Under the pieces are notes generated by a model. It was not told the origin of the DNA. It did no database searches and saw only the letters and a list, made by a program, of their open reading frames with translations. A stretch of 64,000 nucleotides of DNA from Christensenella sp. UBA5489 (lineage in GTDB: Bacteria > Bacillota > Clostridia > Christensenellales > UBA1242), in NCBI GenBank assembly GCA_002424095.1, contig DIPL01000001.1:498-64497 (forward strand), in the 5' to 3' direction. The first letter of the stretch is position 1. The number at the start of each line of letters is the position of its first letter. The position numbers and the translations under genes are program-made. Positions 25,790 to 34,189 of the stretch are shown here, piece after piece.

Positions 25790-26170
25790 ATGCAAGAATT
25801 AATTAATGTAGTAATAAGTAACGGAATTTTTGCAACTTTATTTGTTGCGTTGCTTTATTTTCAATTAAAAGACAGTTCTCAACGTGAGAAAAAATATATT
25901 GCAGTGATTGAAAAATTTTCAAAGCAACTCGATGCCGTTGAAGATGTTAAGGAAAATATTTCCAAACACTTTGATTCTGTCGATAACGTGAGTTATGACA
26001 TTTCTAAACAATCTGAGGCAATTGAAAATGTTAAGCAAGACATATCTGAAATAAAAAATGTAATTTATTTTAATAACACAATTGTTTCAAAGGGGAAAAA
26101 AGATAACAAAAAGCAAAGTAACATTATTAAAGAAAATAATTCCGAAGCAAAAGTCGAAAATGAAAATTAA
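25790..26170 (+). CDS. BhlA/UviB-type holin-like protein
   Basis: 126 residues starting MQELINVVISNGIFATLFVALLYF, one N-terminal transmembrane helix, then a charged segment (QREKKYIAVIEKFSKQL) and a coiled-coil with repeated SKQ/DVKE units. This matches the BhlA/UviB family of holin-like proteins associated with phages and bacteriocins. ATG 25790 is chosen because AAAGG is 6 bp upstream and the family begins at this point; an in-frame ATG exists at 25769. It is followed by a second holin-type gene. Confidence 0.75.
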   Translation: MQELINVVISNGIFATLFVALLYFQLKDSSQREKKYIAVIEKFSKQLDAVEDVKENISKHFDSVDNVSYDISKQSEAIENVKQDISEIKNVIYFNNTIVSKGKKDNKKQSNIIKENNSEAKVENEN

Positions 26171-26193
26171 TTTTCAGAAGTAAAAAGGAAAAG

Positions 26194-26496
26194 ATGAAAT
26201 TTAAAGATAGAGTAAAATCATATAAATTTTGGGTTGCGCTTTCCGCCTCGCTCATAATTTTATTACAAACTTTGGGAGAGGCATTTGGCTTCACGATATC
26301 TGAAAAGGTGATTGATGGAATTGTTATGGGATTTTGCAGTATTCTTGTGGTTCTAGGAATTGTCGAGCATCCAGCCGACAAGAATAATGACGACAAAGAA
26401 AATATTGAAAACGACAAAAAATCTGAAAATGAAAGTAAACCCGAAACCAAATCCGAAAATAAACCCGAACCCAAATCCGAAAGCAAACCAAAATAG
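26194..26496 (+). CDS. phiLC3-type phage holin
   Basis: 100 residues. FWVALSASLIILLQTLGEAFG and GIVMGFCSILVVLGIVEHPAD form two membrane segments with the phiLC3/phage_holin_1 pattern, followed by a low-complexity tail of KSE/KPE repeats (residues 75-100). Holins permeabilise the membrane so that an endolysin can reach the wall. An AAGGAAAAG RBS precedes the ATG. No endolysin gene follows; the next gene is a metabolic one behind a terminator. Confidence 0.78.
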   Translation: MKFKDRVKSYKFWVALSASLIILLQTLGEAFGFTISEKVIDGIVMGFCSILVVLGIVEHPADKNNDDKENIENDKKSENESKPETKSENKPEPKSESKPK

Positions 26497-26514
26497 AAAA
26501 ATAAAAAAATATTT

Positions 26515-26565
26515 AAACTCATTAATTTTAGGAGAAATTCTTAAATTTAATGAGTTTTTATTTTT
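26515..26565 (+). terminator. Terminator closing the phage-like island
   Basis: AACTCATTAA (26516-26525) pairs with TTAATGAGTT (26547-26556), extended by inner AT pairs, and is followed by T-rich sequence. It lies between the holin gene and the nucleoside phosphorylase promoter. Confidence 0.8.
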
Positions 26566-26569
26566 AAAC

Positions 26570-26597
26570 TTTACAATCTTAAAAAAAATGTTATAAT
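26570..26597 (+). promoter_or_regulatory. Promoter of the phosphorylase-tsaE-tsaB region
   Basis: TTTACA (26570-26575), 16-bp spacer, TATAAT (26592-26597) with an extended TGT at 26589-26591. Confidence 0.8.
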
Positions 26598-26634
26598 TAC
26601 AATTAATACAGTAAATTTTTTTAGAAGGATTATA

Positions 26635-28107
26635 ATGGATATATCTAATATAATAGAAAAAAAATTGCTAAAAAAAAGACTGAATGAGTCTGATTTTTTG
26701 TGTGTTATAAACGGTTACTTAAACGATGAAGTTTCCGAAACTCAAATGGTCGGATTCTTAAAAGCGATAACAGATAATAACCTAAACAATTCTGAAATCT
26801 ATGCGCTCACAAAAGCAATGCAAAACGCAGGCGGCGGAAAAACTCTGGATTTAAAAGGACGTGTTGCAGATAAGCATTCAACAGGTGGTGTAAGTGATTC
26901 GACAACTCTTTTAGTTGTGCCGATTGTTGCGGCGGCGGGCGTTAAAATTTTAAAAATGAGCGGAAAAAGTCTTGGTTTTACAGGTGGAACTGCTGATAAA
27001 ATTCTTTGTTTTGAGAGAATTAAAAATGACATTCCAACACAGGAAGCATTAAGAATTTTAAATAAAACAAACGGTTGTTTTTTAACACAATCAGATGAAA
27101 TTGCACCAGCCGACAAAAAAATCTATGCTTTACGTGATAAAATTGGCTTAATTGCAAGCATTCCATTAATTGCTTCTTCAATAGTTAGTAAAAAACTTGC
27201 ATCAGGTGGACATATTATTGTTTTTGATGTGAAAGTCGGACAAGGTGCATTCATTAAAACTTTAAGAGATGCCGTTTCACTTGCAAAAATAATGATAGAT
27301 ATTGTTAAAAAAGAAGGAAAAAAGGCATGTGCTGTGATTTCTTCAATGGATGAACCGCTTGGTAATTTCATCGGCGATTGTCTTGAAGTGCGGGAAGCCA
27401 TTGAAATTTTAAAAAATGCAATCAAACCACTTAATCCTGAACATAGACAGTCAAGCAACTCACAATCCCTTAAATATGCCTCATCATCGTTTAGAATGAT
27501 TAATGTTTCAACACTTGTTTCAAATTTAAAAGAAGAAATTTCAAAAAGTAATAATGGAGATAAAAACGGTAATAATCTTTTAAGTTTAAGCGAAACACTT
27601 GCTGCATTAATAATAAAATTCGCCCAAAACATTGAACTTGAAGATGCAAGGAAGCAAGTGCGTAAAGTGTTGGGGAATGGAAAAGCACTTACAAAACTCA
27701 AAGAAATTATAAGAGAACAAGGCGGAAGTTTGAATCTCTTTAATAAAAAAATAGATTATATAAATAAAGAAATTTCTCTTGATGAAAAAGGTTATATAAA
27801 AAATTTAGACACGGAAAATTTGGGGCTTATAACAAAAGAATTTACAGAAAAATATAAAGATTTCGCTGGAATTGAAATTCTAGTACGACGTGGCGATAAG
27901 GTTTCTCCGAATATAATTTTAGCAAGACTATATTTCAAAAAGGATGAAATAGATAAAACTAAAATTTCAAAAAAACTTATTAAAAAAGAAACCGAAACTA
28001 AACAAAAAATGTTAAATGAAATAATTAAAAGATATAAAGAATGCTTTAAAATTTCGCCCAAAAAGACGAAAGCAAAAAGCAATATCATAAGAAAAATAAT
28101 TTATTAA
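26635..28107 (+). CDS. Pyrimidine-nucleoside (thymidine) phosphorylase
   Basis: The 490-residue protein carries DKHSTGGVSD (residues 79-88), KMSGKSLGFTGGTADK and the C-terminal PYNP domain (GIEILVRRGDKVSPN). The enzyme cleaves pyrimidine nucleosides with phosphate, giving base and (deoxy)ribose-1-phosphate for salvage. Bacillota proteins are about 430-440 residues; this one has an insertion near residues 270-310 and a Lys-rich C-terminal extension (about 30 residues). RBS AGAAGG precedes the ATG. Either pdp or deoA specificity is possible, so no symbol is given. Confidence 0.93.
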   Translation: MDISNIIEKKLLKKRLNESDFLCVINGYLNDEVSETQMVGFLKAITDNNLNNSEIYALTKAMQNAGGGKTLDLKGRVADKHSTGGVSDSTTLLVVPIVAAAGVKILKMSGKSLGFTGGTADKILCFERIKNDIPTQEALRILNKTNGCFLTQSDEIAPADKKIYALRDKIGLIASIPLIASSIVSKKLASGGHIIVFDVKVGQGAFIKTLRDAVSLAKIMIDIVKKEGKKACAVISSMDEPLGNFIGDCLEVREAIEILKNAIKPLNPEHRQSSNSQSLKYASSSFRMINVSTLVSNLKEEISKSNNGDKNGNNLLSLSETLAALIIKFAQNIELEDARKQVRKVLGNGKALTKLKEIIREQGGSLNLFNKKIDYINKEISLDEKGYIKNLDTENLGLITKEFTEKYKDFAGIEILVRRGDKVSPNIILARLYFKKDEIDKTKISKKLIKKETETKQKMLNEIIKRYKECFKISPKKTKAKSNIIRKIIY

Positions 28108-28140
28108 AGATAATCTCAAAAGTGATTTAACGGAGATATA

Positions 28141-28584
28141 ATGAAATTTAAAGTGGCGACAAAAAATGCAGACGAAACTATGCAATTTGCGGAAAAATTC
28201 GCAACATTGCTCACTTCGCCGTGTGTGATTGCTTTGGATGGCGATTTAAGCGCAGGCAAAACAACTTTCGCCAAAGGTTTTGCAAAAGGGCTTGGCATAG
28301 AAAAAATGATAACAAGTCCAACTTTCACGATTTTAAATGAATATGATTTTCAAAATAAAAATGATATAAAAAAGTTATATCATTTTGATATGTATAGACT
28401 TGAAAACGAGGATGACGCATTTGCACTTGGTCTTGAAGAATATTTTGATTTAAAAAAACTTAACGGTTTTGTTTTAGTCGAATGGGCGGATAGGATAAAA
28501 AACATCTTGCCTGAAAAATATATTATTGTGAATTTTTCTAAAATAAGCGATAATGAAAGGTCAATATTAATTTCAGGGAATTAA
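28141..28584 (+). CDS. tsaE: tRNA t6A biosynthesis ATPase TsaE
   Basis: The 147-residue protein has the P-loop GDLSAGKTTF (Lys40) and the TsaE signature TSPTFTILNEY, followed by LYHFDMYRL and VEWADRI. TsaE works with TsaB and TsaD to put threonylcarbamoyl on A37 of ANN-decoding tRNAs. tsaB and rimI follow directly, the conserved cluster in bacteria. RBS ACGGAG lies upstream of the ATG. tsaD itself is not in the window. Confidence 0.95.
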   Translation: MKFKVATKNADETMQFAEKFATLLTSPCVIALDGDLSAGKTTFAKGFAKGLGIEKMITSPTFTILNEYDFQNKNDIKKLYHFDMYRLENEDDAFALGLEEYFDLKKLNGFVLVEWADRIKNILPEKYIIVNFSKISDNERSILISGN

Positions 28585-28659
28585 AATAAAGTTCTTTTTA
28601 ATGTGTAAGCTATTTTTAAAAACATAATTAATAAAAAAAATATTTTATAAAAGGGAAAA

Positions 28660-29400
28660 ATGAAAATTCTATGTATAAACACTGCTTTTGCTGAGGCTCA
28701 TATAGCATTTAAAAACGAAAGCATTCAAATTTTTAGGAAAATTAATGCCGAAGCAAAAAGTTCTGAAAACATTTTGCCCGCAATTGAAAAAGTTCTGTAC
28801 GAGCAAAGCATAAGTCCAAAAGAATTGACGTATATTGCCACCGTGGTTGGTCCCGGTTCTTTTACTGGAATTCGAATTGGAACTGCAATTGCCAAAGGTT
28901 CTGTATGTACTGTGCCAACAATTAAATTGATTGCAATAAATTCTCTTGATTTAATGGCGTATGAATTTTTAAAAAACAAGAATTCAAACGAAAGGCAGAA
29001 CGTACCACAAGTAGATTTATCAAATGATAAAAACCCTAAAACTTTTTATTGTATTCAAAATGCACATTCAAAAAGATTTTTTATTGCTAAATATAATTTT
29101 GTTGGCGAACGAATAAGTGATTATGCTCTCGTCAATAAATTGCCTGAAAACGCAATTTTAATAAAATTAGAATGTGAAGATTTTGAGATTCCACCAAATT
29201 TTGTTTTTGATAATTCTGATAATGTTAAAAACTCTTCCGTTCTTATAAATATAAAGTTAAAACCTGAAACATTGTTGGAAGTTGCATTAAAATATATAGA
29301 AGAAATCAAAATAACTGATTTGCAAAATTTTGAACCCGTTTATATAAGATTATCTCAAGCAGAAGAAAATTTAATTAAATCAAAGTGTAAAAAATCGTAA
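28660..29400 (+). CDS. tsaB: tRNA t6A biosynthesis protein TsaB
   Basis: The 246-residue ASKHA-fold protein starts MKILCINTAF and has the TsaB hallmark GPGSFTGIRIGTAIAKG (about residues 65-81). TsaB is the non-catalytic partner that dimerises with TsaD in t6A synthesis. The first aspartate expected in the DTS motif of many TsaB proteins is Asn here (INTAF). RBS AAGGG lies before the ATG. It is between tsaE and rimI, as usual. Confidence 0.93.
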   Translation: MKILCINTAFAEAHIAFKNESIQIFRKINAEAKSSENILPAIEKVLYEQSISPKELTYIATVVGPGSFTGIRIGTAIAKGSVCTVPTIKLIAINSLDLMAYEFLKNKNSNERQNVPQVDLSNDKNPKTFYCIQNAHSKRFFIAKYNFVGERISDYALVNKLPENAILIKLECEDFEIPPNFVFDNSDNVKNSSVLINIKLKPETLLEVALKYIEEIKITDLQNFEPVYIRLSQAEENLIKSKCKKS

Positions 29401-29462
29401 TTAAAGTGTAACGAAATCACATTAGAAGTTCATATTAAAAAAATTATAAAAAACAGGAATTA

Positions 29463-29921
29463 ATGATTAAAAATATAAAAAAAATAACGCAACTTAACAT
29501 AAAGGAAATTTTTGAACTCTCACTTCAACAATTTAAAGAAAACAGTTGGAAAAAAGAATATTTTGAACAAGAGATTGAAAAGCCACTTCATTTTGCATAT
29601 TTATATCAAGATGAAAACAGCGGGAAAATTGCCGCCTTTATTTTTTTTATGCAAACCGAAGGAGAGGGAGGGCTGGATTACAACATAACAAACTTAGCAA
29701 CTGATGATTGCTTTAAAAATTTAGGCTATGCAACTGCACTGATAGATTTTTGTTTTATGTTAGCAAAGAAAAAAAATATAAATAAAGTTTGGTTGGAAGT
29801 CTGCGAGAAAAATTCAGAGGCAATTCATCTTTATCGAAAATTAGGTTTTAAAATAGATTATATTCGCAAAAATTATTATCCGAATCAGGAAAGTGCAGTA
29901 ATTATGTCAAAAAAGTTTTGA
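29463..29921 (+). CDS. rimI: RimI-type ribosomal protein N-acetyltransferase
   Basis: The 152-residue GNAT-fold protein has the acetyl-CoA pattern shifted to CFKNLGYATALIDFCF (normally R-x2-G-x-G/A), then WLEVCEKNSEAIHLYRKLGF, the typical RimI C-terminal block. It would acetylate the N-terminus of S18 or another protein. The cluster tsaE-tsaB-rimI supports the name. The Arg of the R-x2-G-x-G/A loop is replaced by Lys/Asn, so activity may be altered. The RBS is weak (CAGGAATTA). Confidence 0.82.
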   Translation: MIKNIKKITQLNIKEIFELSLQQFKENSWKKEYFEQEIEKPLHFAYLYQDENSGKIAAFIFFMQTEGEGGLDYNITNLATDDCFKNLGYATALIDFCFMLAKKKNINKVWLEVCEKNSEAIHLYRKLGFKIDYIRKNYYPNQESAVIMSKKF

Positions 29922-29994
29922 TTTTATTAACAAAACATTGAATTTTCGCCATATAAATATAATTTTTGGCAATTAATGAAAATATTTTCAAAAT

Positions 29995-30023
29995 TTGCCT
30001 TTTTAGAGATTTATGCATATATA
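29995..30023 (+). promoter_or_regulatory. Promoter with start point next to the ATG (leaderless candidate)
   Basis: TTGCCT (29995-30000), 17-bp spacer, TATATA (30018-30023). The predicted transcription start (about 30030) is within 2-3 nt of the ATG at 30032, and no Shine-Dalgarno is present. Confidence 0.5.
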
Positions 30024-30031
30024 AATAATAT

Positions 30032-30748
30032 ATGTTTTATGAATTCAGGGGAAAGAAAGTTCATTTAAAAAAAACAAAGGGCAAAGGGGATTGGATTGTT
30101 TTTTTGCACGGCTGGGGCGGAACAATAAAAAGTTTTGAATGCGTGGCTGAAAAATTCACCGAACACAAATGTTTACTTATAGATTTTCCACCGTTTGGAG
30201 AATCGGAAGAAATGGTTGATGTTTGGAATTTAAGTGATTATGTCGAAATGCTCCGTGAAATTTTGAACGCTTTTGAAATTGATAAAGTTAAAATTATTGC
30301 TCATTCTTTTGGCGGAAGGGTTGCAATTTTATTTGCTTCTATTTATACTGATAAGGTTGAAAAATTAATTTTGGTAGACAGTGCGGGCATAAAGCCTAAA
30401 TTCAATATTATTGTAAAATTAAAGATTTTAAAATATAAATTACTTAAAAAAATTGGCTTTAAACAAAAAAATAAAGGTTCAGCGGATTATAAACTTTTGT
30501 CTAGCAAAATGAAAAAAACTTTTGTCAACATAATCAATGAACACCTTGAAAAACAATGCGAAAGAATTAATTGTCCAACACTGATTATTTTTGGAAAAAA
30601 AGATAAGGAAACGCCAATTTATATGGCGAAAAAACTAAATTCACTTATCAAAAACAGCGCTGTTATAATCTTTAAAAATGCAAGACATTTTTCATATATA
30701 GATAATTTTAACGACTTTATTTTAATTGCTAAAAGTTTTTTAAATTGA
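30032..30748 (+). CDS. Alpha/beta hydrolase
   Basis: The 238-residue protein has an alpha/beta-hydrolase fold: oxyanion region LHGWGG (residues 25-30), nucleophile elbow AHSFGG (Ser92), acid in FGKKDKETP and catalytic His in ARHFSY. The substrate cannot be read from sequence. In clostridia a similar hydrolase is often found next to a membrane-anchored MurF, as here (58-bp gap), so a cell-wall-linked role is possible. There is no RBS before ATG 30032; the mRNA may be leaderless. Confidence 0.88.
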   Translation: MFYEFRGKKVHLKKTKGKGDWIVFLHGWGGTIKSFECVAEKFTEHKCLLIDFPPFGESEEMVDVWNLSDYVEMLREILNAFEIDKVKIIAHSFGGRVAILFASIYTDKVEKLILVDSAGIKPKFNIIVKLKILKYKLLKKIGFKQKNKGSADYKLLSSKMKKTFVNIINEHLEKQCERINCPTLIIFGKKDKETPIYMAKKLNSLIKNSAVIIFKNARHFSYIDNFNDFILIAKSFLN

Positions 30749-30805
30749 AAAAAGATGAAATAATATAATAAAAATTATCAAGTTAACTTTAATTAGGAGG
30801 AATTT

Positions 30806-32455
30806 ATGGAATTTGCTGAATTTTTCTCTTTGGATAAAATACATTTTTTAATTGCACTTTTAATAAGTGTAATAAATGCCGTGCTTTTGGTTTTAATTGC
30901 CAAAAAGTTTTTGCAAATTCTGCAAATTTCAGGTTATAAAATTAGAGGCTATGCGGTATGGCTTGCCGACACGAAGGCGAAATATCTTTCTCGTATTTTA
31001 ATGTTATGTTTTTTAAGTTTGGCTAGTGTTTTGGTTACTAATGCACTTTTTGACGTGGCAAATAATCATCTAGAATTTTCATATTTTGGTCTCATTTTTT
31101 ATGTTTATTTTTCAATTGTATTTATTATTAATATGGTGAAAATGCCACAAAAAACACCACTCGTTCAAACTCGCAGAATGTCAAGAATAACAACTCTTTT
31201 ATTTTTGATTTGCTTTGTAACTTCTTTATTTTTAATTTGGCTTGCAGATGCGTATTTGCCATTTTTAAGTACAGGAGTAATCACTTTAACGCCGATTTTA
31301 TTGCCGATTTTTGTACCCCTTGTACATTTCATCCTTGTGCCACTTGAATGGCTTATTCGCCAAAACTATATTATTCGTGCAAGAAGAAAACTTGCCAAAA
31401 TGCCGAATTTAATAAAGATTGGAATCACTGGAAGTTTTGGGAAAACCAGCGTTAAACATATACTTAATATAATGTTAAGTCAAAAATATGATGTTTGTAT
31501 GTCGCCACATAGTTTCAATACGCCGATGGGACTCACAAAAGTTATTTTGAAATATTTAAAACCTGATAATCAAATTTTAATTGCTGAAATGGGCGCACGG
31601 CAAATTGGAGATATCAGTTATTTATGCAAATTAATTGAGCCACAGCACGGAATTATTACAGGTATTGGCTTGCAACATTTTGAAACTTTTGGTAGCGAAG
31701 AAAATATAATTAAGACAAAAAATGAATTGGTGCTTGCGTTACCACAAGATGCCGTTATTGTTTTTAACGGCGACAGTAAAAATTCGAAATTATTATTTAA
31801 AGAATGTGAAAATAAAAACAAATTTTTAGTTTCGTTAGGAAAGAAGTCAGAAGTTGAAGTGGAAAATGTTGAGTTTTCTAAAAATGGAATTAAATTTGAT
31901 TTAAAATATAAAGATGAAAGTGTTTCGTGTCAAACCAACTTGCTTGGACAGCATAATTTATTGAACATTTTATTAAGTGCTTCTATGGCGATTAAACTTG
32001 ACTTAAATTTGGAGCAAATAAGTAATGCGATTAAAGAACTCGAACCTATTAATCATAGATTACAACCAATTCAAAAAGATAATATGATTATACTTGATGA
32101 TGCTTATAGTTCGAACGAAGAAGGTGCTAAGGCGGCACTTGACGTTTTAAAAACCTTTGACGACAAAATTAAAATTTGCATTACTCCGGGAATTGTTGAA
32201 CTTGGAAAAGAAGAAGGGCGCATAAATGAAAATTTTGGAAAACTGCTTGCAAAAACTTGCGATTTCGTAATTATTGTAAATAAAGTAAACGCAGAGAGTT
32301 TGAAAAAAGGTTTAATTTCAGGAAAATTTAGCGAAGGAAAAATCATATTTACAGAGAATTTGGAAGAGGCAAAGCAAAAACTTAACCAATTAATAAAACC
32401 CGATGAGCAATATGTAGTTTTATTTGAAAATGACTTGCCGGATAACTATACTTAA
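30806..32455 (+). CDS. murF: UDP-MurNAc-tripeptide--D-Ala-D-Ala ligase (MurF), membrane-anchored form
   Basis: The 549-residue protein has an N-terminal region with about five hydrophobic helices (residues 10-190), then a Mur ligase: P-loop GSFGKTS (209-215), SFNTPMG, GARQIGDI, NHRLQP and DDAYSSNEEGAKAAL. MurF adds D-Ala-D-Ala to the peptidoglycan precursor. The membrane N-terminus marks the clostridial long form; classical MurF is about 450 residues. A strong TTAGGAGGAA RBS lies upstream. The terminator at 32547-32574 closes the unit. Confidence 0.92.
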   Translation: MEFAEFFSLDKIHFLIALLISVINAVLLVLIAKKFLQILQISGYKIRGYAVWLADTKAKYLSRILMLCFLSLASVLVTNALFDVANNHLEFSYFGLIFYVYFSIVFIINMVKMPQKTPLVQTRRMSRITTLLFLICFVTSLFLIWLADAYLPFLSTGVITLTPILLPIFVPLVHFILVPLEWLIRQNYIIRARRKLAKMPNLIKIGITGSFGKTSVKHILNIMLSQKYDVCMSPHSFNTPMGLTKVILKYLKPDNQILIAEMGARQIGDISYLCKLIEPQHGIITGIGLQHFETFGSEENIIKTKNELVLALPQDAVIVFNGDSKNSKLLFKECENKNKFLVSLGKKSEVEVENVEFSKNGIKFDLKYKDESVSCQTNLLGQHNLLNILLSASMAIKLDLNLEQISNAIKELEPINHRLQPIQKDNMIILDDAYSSNEEGAKAALDVLKTFDDKIKICITPGIVELGKEEGRINENFGKLLAKTCDFVIIVNKVNAESLKKGLISGKFSEGKIIFTENLEEAKQKLNQLIKPDEQYVVLFENDLPDNYT

Positions 32456-32546
32456 AACTATTGAATGTAAAATATTTGCTTAAAATGAGAATTCTAAATT
32501 TAAATATTTGAAATGTTGGAAATAATGCTGAAAAGAGATAGTATAG

Positions 32547-32574
32547 AAAAGTCGTATTTTTAATACGACTTTTT
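32547..32574 (+). terminator. Terminator after murF
   Basis: AAAAGTCGTATT / AATACGACTTTT stem (12 bp, 3-nt loop) with T run. The symmetric A/T flanks could let it act on both strands, serving the convergent gene at 32674 too. Confidence 0.88.
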
Positions 32575-32673
32575 CTAATTAATACAACTTTTTTCAAATC
32601 AATAGGCGTGCATATTTATTCAAAGACTTTATATTTATTAATCCAACAAGTGCTTTTAAAGAAAAATTGTATC

Positions 32674-34029
32674 TTATTGTTCTAAAAGTTGAACAAATTT
32701 TCTTGGCTTTGATAAAGAAGGACGTTCGTTATTCATAGCGATGATTTGACCAATACCGAAACTTTCAAGTCCTTGCCATTTTGCCTTATTGCTTAATGTT
32801 GGGGAAGTGTACGTTTCCGCAGGCATTTGCCTTATTTGCTTTGGTGTATCATAAACGGTAGCGGTTTCTACGGTTGCCATTGAAGTTGTTGCCGTTGCTG
32901 AATTTAATGCAGTTTTAGTTATTTCAAGTTCGTTGTTTTTTGTTGTTTCCATATTTTTAGAAATGCTAATAATATTTTCTGCTGTCGCTGATTGCTCGTT
33001 TGCTACGACATCAGCAAAAGTTGGAATTGAGAATTCTTCAAAATTAGGTTTTTCGTTTTCTGCTGTTGCAAAAGGAACGAAATCAACAATATTATTTTCA
33101 GCCGATTTTGATTGAACAAACGCTTCCTCAGGTTGATTTAAGCTATCTGATTTTATTGTTGAATTGTTTGCGCCCGACCAAAAAATTTCTGTAAATTCAG
33201 TTGTTTTGGCGGATGGAGTAGTTTCAGTTGTCGCTGTATTTAATGGTTTTTCAGCCATTATGCCAAAAGCAATTTCAGTTGTAGCGGCTGCTTCAACAGC
33301 ACGTTGTTCACGTAATTTTTCAACAGCCAAAGCACTTTTTGAAAAAACAACATCACCAACTTGCATTTCAGTTATACCAATTCCATATTTATCAGCAACT
33401 TTATTGAATTTCGGAAGCAGTGCATTTGCAAGATATTTCTTATTTTGCTTAAAACTTGAAATTAAATAGTTTTCTTTACGTAGCAATTTGAAAAGATTTA
33501 TTTCAAATAAATCGCTTAAAATTTGGTTGACATATTTCGGTTTACGTACATTCCACGCACTTTCGCTATTTTTAAAAAGTGTTTGCAAAAATCGTTGAGC
33601 ATCACTAACATAAAAATCAATTTCAAAACTTGGTTTAACCCAAAACTTGCCGTCTATTGATGTTTTATATTTTAATTTTCTTGAAATTGCTAATTTTAAA
33701 TTTTTTTGTTGTGTCAAGTTTATCAATAAAGGTTTTGCTTTGAAATTTTTAATTGGCTTGCCGTATTTATCAGGTTTGTGCAAACGAAACCTTTTTTTAC
33801 AAAGGGGCAGGGCAATGAGTGTCAGTGAATGCTCGCCAGCAGGCAAAAAGTCTAGAACTCGCTTTTTATGTGTGATGACTGCCACAAAATTTTCAGGGAC
33901 TTGAATTTTACTATTCAGCCAAATTTTCCCACGTTTAAGTTTCAAAGGATAGACGAGATATTGCGAGATATCTTGCTTAACCTTGATATCTTTTGAAAAC
34001 AAATTTTTAATAGCATCAAAAAATTTCAT
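32674..34029 (-). CDS. SPFH/band-7-like protein
   Basis: A 451-residue protein. Residues about 25-240 have an SPFH-like pattern (VPENFVAVITHKKRVLDFLPAGEHSLTL, a short helix-strand region with FEIDFYVSD, then KYGIGITEMQVGDVVFSKSALAVEKLREQ). The C-terminal half is Thr/Ala/Glu-rich low-complexity sequence. SPFH proteins form membrane-associated oligomeric cages; no N-terminal transmembrane helix is visible here. It lies downstream of the VirB6-like gene on the same strand. RBS AAGG-cggt is immediately before the ATG. Fold assignment is moderately sure; function unknown. Confidence 0.62.
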   Translation of the reverse strand: MKFFDAIKNLFSKDIKVKQDISQYLVYPLKLKRGKIWLNSKIQVPENFVAVITHKKRVLDFLPAGEHSLTLIALPLCKKRFRLHKPDKYGKPIKNFKAKPLLINLTQQKNLKLAISRKLKYKTSIDGKFWVKPSFEIDFYVSDAQRFLQTLFKNSESAWNVRKPKYVNQILSDLFEINLFKLLRKENYLISSFKQNKKYLANALLPKFNKVADKYGIGITEMQVGDVVFSKSALAVEKLREQRAVEAAATTEIAFGIMAEKPLNTATTETTPSAKTTEFTEIFWSGANNSTIKSDSLNQPEEAFVQSKSAENNIVDFVPFATAENEKPNFEEFSIPTFADVVANEQSATAENIISISKNMETTKNNELEITKTALNSATATTSMATVETATVYDTPKQIRQMPAETYTSPTLSNKAKWQGLESFGIGQIIAMNNERPSLSKPRKFVQLLEQ

Positions 34030-34189
34030 ACCGCCTTACCTTCTTTGCTTATTTTTTGCTTTTAAAATTTTAATTTTAGGTTTCCGCTTTAAATAAATTC
34101 TATTTATTACTGATATTACTGAAACCGTGTAACTATCTTTTTTGCTTACTTTTTATTATGGCTATAAATCAAACTTCGGTTTTTAAAGT

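Noticed and set aside
26420..26496. Short direct repeats (KSE/KPE coding units) at the end of the holin gene, considered as CRISPR-like or other DNA repeats
   Set aside because: Repeats are in-frame, imperfect and only about 12-18 bp apart, with no spacers; low-complexity protein tail.
27123..27701. 192-codon minus-strand ORF opposite the nucleoside phosphorylase
   Set aside because: Antisense shadow of a clearly conserved enzyme; no RBS.
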